This document shows, piece after piece, positions 61,434 to 64,000 of a stretch of DNA of 64,000 bases; positions within the stretch are counted from its first letter, which is position 1, and every line of letters begins with the position of its first letter. Origin of the DNA: a bacterium M00.F.Ca.ET.205.01.1.1 (GTDB taxonomy: Bacteria; Pseudomonadota; Alphaproteobacteria; Rhizobiales; Rhizobiaceae); contig SRUQ01000007.1 of the NCBI GenBank assembly GCA_004791255.1, positions 332,406-396,405 on the forward strand. The letters are read 5' to 3'. The translations under genes were made by a program, and so were the position numbers. The notes beneath the pieces were generated by a model that did no database searches, was not told where the DNA came from, and saw only the letters and a program-made list of their open reading frames with translations.

Positions 61434-61822
61434 GATTGTCCCCACTTTTCCGCCTCGTAGCCTACCTGCTTGTGGCGAAGATTCCGCTGCGAACCATGCA
61501 CCGAGTCATATTTGGTACAGCATCGAAGACTAGATGAAATCTCGCTTTGCGCTAGGTCAATTCGGCCGCGTTGCATCGGAACGGAACGGACAAACATATC
61601 AACGTCTTGCGCCATTCGCTCCTCCGGTCTCAGCGCCACACGATAACCATGGCAAAGGCGCTCGATGTTCTCGGCGCACCGTCTGAACCAAATCTTCTTC
61701 GTCCATAGCCCCCACCAGCCGGTAGTCGGCGATATTTTGAGCTAATTGATTTCGCGCAATTCGGGATTAAGCTACTCCTAATACAACCGTCCTGCTATCC
61801 ACTTTGCGCAAAGGACCTATTT
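61434..61822. other. Divergent promoter region of the sulfatase/AraC module
   Basis: A 389-bp gap between the leftward outer-membrane gene and the rightward AraC regulator. It is AT-richer to the right (TTTTGAGCTAATTGATTTCG). Promoters for both and the regulator binding site should be here; no clear repeat pair was found. Short open frames in it do not look like genes. Confidence 0.45.
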
Positions 61823-62839
61823 TTGACCGCCTGGCCTTCATCGCATTCGCACAGGGACGTGCGGCTCAGCCCAGACGAGCTTGCCGATGCCGCCTCTGGG
61901 CTGCCCGTGAAGATCGACAGGCTTTCGCCCGGGCGCCTGCTGTCGCGCATCAGGCAAATCCAGTCTCATGGCAAGTGGGCGCTAGATCTGGCCGAATTCA
62001 ACTGCGCCTTCCGAGCCAGCGGCGGCTTTGATGGAAGCTCCGTGGCAATAGTTGCCATCGAGCGGGCCTGCGACTCGACAATCTGCGGCATCCCGCTCGA
62101 AGACGACATGATCGTGACAATCCCCGCCGGCACCAGCGTGACGGCAACCGTCCAGCCCGGCCTTAACTACACAGGCGCCGTTGTTCCGACCTCGATCTGG
62201 GCGGAAATCCAGGCGTTTGACGCGGGAGCGGTCGTCGAGCAGGCTGCCGATCGCCCAGACGCCGCTCGGCTCACCACCAGCGATGCGAAAATATTCCGAA
62301 GCCAGATGGAAGCGATGGCAGACTGCTTCGGAGCAGCCGCAAGCGGTTCGGTTCCGGCGGAGCACACTCCTGTCGCATTGATGGAATATCTGGGAGGCAT
62401 CGCCGACGCCTTGGCCGATGCGGGTGGTAATAACGCCTCAGTAGAACGATCCTCCAGCCGTTATCTCAGGCAAGCGTGGGCGGCCGAGGACTTCATTCGC
62501 GCCCACATCCGGGAAGACATGCCCATTATTCGATTGTGCAAGGAAATCGGCGTTAGCCGCCGCCAATTGGAGTACGCCTTTCGCACCACCTTCGCCGTAA
62601 GCCCATTGGAATTCATCAGGGCGCTTCGCCTCAATGAAGCCAGGCGGCTCCTTGCCACGAGAGGCGCAACCGGCTTGAGCGTCACCAGGATCGCGATGGA
62701 GGTTGGGATCACTCATCTGGGCCGTTTCGCAGCGAACTATCGCCTGCTCTTCGGAGAGTGTCCGAAGGAGACGCTTCAACGCGCCGGGAGATCGTGGCCG
62801 GGACGTAACGTGCGCCGGAGGAGCCGCACCGCGCCATGA
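61823..62839 (+). CDS. AraC-family transcriptional regulator
   Basis: 338 residues from a TTG at 61823 with AAAGGA seven bases upstream. The N-terminal 230 residues resemble the AraC_binding_2-type sensor. The C-terminal 100 form the two helix-turn-helix domain: FIRAHIREDMPIIRLCKEIG, VSRRQLEYAFRTTFAVSPLE, FIRALRLNEARRLLATRGAT and GITHLGRFAANYRLLFGECP. It is divergent from the outer-membrane/sulfatase genes and probably controls them in response to a sulfated or sulfur compound; this is inferred only from position. Confidence 0.88.
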   Translation: MTAWPSSHSHRDVRLSPDELADAASGLPVKIDRLSPGRLLSRIRQIQSHGKWALDLAEFNCAFRASGGFDGSSVAIVAIERACDSTICGIPLEDDMIVTIPAGTSVTATVQPGLNYTGAVVPTSIWAEIQAFDAGAVVEQAADRPDAARLTTSDAKIFRSQMEAMADCFGAAASGSVPAEHTPVALMEYLGGIADALADAGGNNASVERSSSRYLRQAWAAEDFIRAHIREDMPIIRLCKEIGVSRRQLEYAFRTTFAVSPLEFIRALRLNEARRLLATRGATGLSVTRIAMEVGITHLGRFAANYRLLFGECPKETLQRAGRSWPGRNVRRRSRTAP

Positions 62840-63054
62840 TTGTAAGACAGTCCGATCGAATTTGCGCAATCCGGATAGAAGTCGCATTCTATAATTAGTA
62901 TCTTCTAAAATAAATAGAACAACTTTGCCTCTGGTCCGCTGAGTCGGGAGCGGACCCAGCCTGATTTGGGCTCGGCGTGGGTTTGCGTCAGGCGCGCGGC
63001 TGCATCGGCTGCGGATTTGAACACTGGGAGTTGTGAGTTTTGGGAGGATGCAAA

Positions 63055-63378
63055 ATGACAAAATCCAGCTTGAAATCGACCAGCGCTGCCGCGATCGCCG
63101 TCGCATTGATGTTTGCGGGGATCGTCGACGCTGTTACGCCCTTCGCCCCTTTCGTCAGCGATGCGCAGGCGCGCGTCGGTCATCCGCTCACCCCTGGCAG
63201 CGTCGCGGGGGTTGCGAGGCGCACCACGCGCCGTACGATCCGCCGTTCGACCATCTATGTGAATAGGCTACCGGCAGCGTGCGTGAAGACTTCGGTCAAC
63301 GGCACCGTACTGTGGCACTGTGGCAGCACGTATTATCAAGCCTACAGCGGACGGTATGTGGTTGTGCAAGTACATTGA
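63055..63378 (+). CDS. Small secreted hypothetical protein
   Basis: 107 residues from the ATG at 63055, with GGGAGG eight bases upstream. A signal peptide (KSTSAAAIAVALMFAGIVDA) is followed by an Arg/Thr-rich stretch (VARRTTRRTIRRSTIYVNRL) and a C-terminal part with two Cys (ACVKTSVNGTVLWHCGSTYY) that may form a disulfide. Similar small proteins are seen in rhizobia, but function is unknown. Confidence 0.7.
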   Translation: MTKSSLKSTSAAAIAVALMFAGIVDAVTPFAPFVSDAQARVGHPLTPGSVAGVARRTTRRTIRRSTIYVNRLPAACVKTSVNGTVLWHCGSTYYQAYSGRYVVVQVH

Positions 63379-63562
63379 GTCGAGCTCGGCGCCTCGGAAG
63401 TTGTACTTGGTGAGGCTTCGCAGTCGCCGCCGCGGTGTTCGAGGAACGGGTGGAAGATAGGCGGATAGCGCGCAGCGTTCGCCGCACCGTGGGGCCGGCG
63501 TGGTTCGTTCGATTGCGGGAAATTCTGGTCGCATCGTCGACCGAAGATTGCCGGAGGGCGCG

Positions 63563-63910
63563 ATGAGCAACGCACTGCCCACTCGAATTGGCATTTTGCT
63601 GTCGGCCGTCGTTCCGATCTTCTTTTGGGTGCTCGTTGGAACCTCCTGGGCCCAGGCCCAGCAGCCTCCGGACGGCGTGCCGCCCGAAAAGGCACGGCAG
63701 TTCCTCGACCTGCTGTCCGACCCCGAGGTGAAGGGATGGCTCGAAGGAAAGATGCCGGCGGCCGCCGAGGAATCGCCCGCCCCGTCGCTTGCCGACGCTA
63801 TCTCGAGCTGGGAGTTGGCCGTTCGCGCACGTCTCGTCGCGCTCACCGACGCCATTCCTCGCATCCCGCAGGAGCTAGCTGTGGAGCCTCAACAGGTTGT
63901 CCTCGGTTAG
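63563..63910 (+). pseudogene. MscS-like mechanosensitive channel gene, truncated by an IS481-family insertion
   Basis: From the ATG at 63563 (GGAGGG upstream) it encodes a signal peptide (IGILLSAVVPIFFWVLVG), then PPEKARQFLDLLSDPEVKGW and SSWELAVRARLVALTDAIPR IPQELA, which is the periplasmic N-terminal part of MscS-like proteins. After GAG CTA GC the reading frame enters the mobile element and stops at 63908. The membrane channel domain is cut off, at least from this piece. Confidence 0.6.
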
Positions 63911-64000
63911 AGCGAGGCGACTGATAGGTGTTTTGGACTTTAGGCTCCCGTGGGGACGGTGCCAATTGTATCTGTGCAGCCAGACCGGCAACTCTGCGGC
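63875..64000 (-). CDS. IS481-family transposase, C-terminal end (5' end outside window)
   Basis: Reading leftward from the window edge, 41 codons encode AAELPVWLHRYNWHRPHGSL, then KSKTPISRLALTEDNLLRLH and a last Ser before TAG. YNWHRPHGSL with a following P-x-x-R is the end of the DDE integrase core typical of IS481 transposases. The TAG stop lies in the CTAG of the apparent target site, outside the element end, so the insertion site itself supplies the stop. Confidence 0.85.
   Translation of the reverse strand, partial: AAELPVWLHRYNWHRPHGSLKSKTPISRLALTEDNLLRLHS
63880..64000 (-). mobile_element. IS481-family insertion sequence, one end
   Basis: The element end appears to be TGTGGAGCCTCAACAGG starting at 63880, immediately after GCTAGC at 63874-63879. 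IS481 elements end in TGT...ACA and are known from Bordetella to insert at NCTAGN with a 6-bp duplication, which fits exactly. The other end and second target copy lie beyond the window. Confidence 0.75.

Overview
The window reads as about 64 kb of chromosome from a high-GC alphaproteobacterium. Gene styles (LpsL-type UDP-glucuronate epimerase, fused CysN/C, PotABCD-like importer with a LacI regulator, PpdK, IS481 family) point to the Rhizobiales, most likely a Mesorhizobium or close relative. That assignment is an inference from family resemblance; no marker gene such as 16S rRNA lies in the window.

Regions. (1) 1-5152: the end of a PfkB-type sugar kinase, a DegT-family sugar aminotransferase, and a convergent cysD-cysNC-cysQ operon that makes and recycles activated sulfate (APS/PAPS). 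(2) 5645-15948: surface-polysaccharide genes, namely a Wzy/ligase-like membrane protein, an epimerase, an initiating sugar-phosphate transferase, a WbpM/FlaA1-type dehydratase and three GT-B glycosyltransferases. (3) 16002-33084: a Stf0-like sulfotransferase faces a 12-gene block transcribed leftward: manB, manC, gmd, rmd (GDP-D-rhamnose supply), a C-methyltransferase-like gene, a second sulfotransferase-like gene, Wzm/Wzt exporter, two double-domain methyltransferases, a GT2+GT4 fusion and a GT4. Several of these genes are joined by 1-4 base stop/start overlaps. (4) 33859-38559: rmlA-C-B-D for dTDP-L-rhamnose and an LpsL-like epimerase. Remnants of an extra rmlA and of an outer-membrane beta-barrel gene lie between regions 3 and 4. 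(5) 38622-55426: mainly housekeeping and transport: bioY, an MBL hydrolase, a PotABCD-like ABC operon with a nucleoside-phosphorylase-like enzyme and a LacI regulator with a perfect 18-bp palindromic operator candidate, a GFA protein, a DUF1499 protein, an acyl-CoA synthetase, DUF427, a polysaccharide deacetylase, ppdK and a VOC protein. (6) 55558-64000: tRNA-Gln(UUG), then a sulfatase module (formylglycine-generating enzyme, two Tat-type arylsulfatases, a broken second FGE, an outer-membrane protein, an AraC regulator). The window ends in an MscS-like gene cut by an IS481-family element.

How it fits together. PAPS synthesis, two sulfotransferase-like proteins and a large polysaccharide locus suggest a sulfated, methylated, rhamnose-containing surface polysaccharide exported by an ABC transporter. 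The 719-residue protein with methyltransferase - coiled coil - methyltransferase layout resembles in architecture the chain-terminating 'molecular ruler' of ABC-exported O antigens. The sulfatase module at the right edge may be a separately acquired sulfate-scavenging island next to the tRNA gene.
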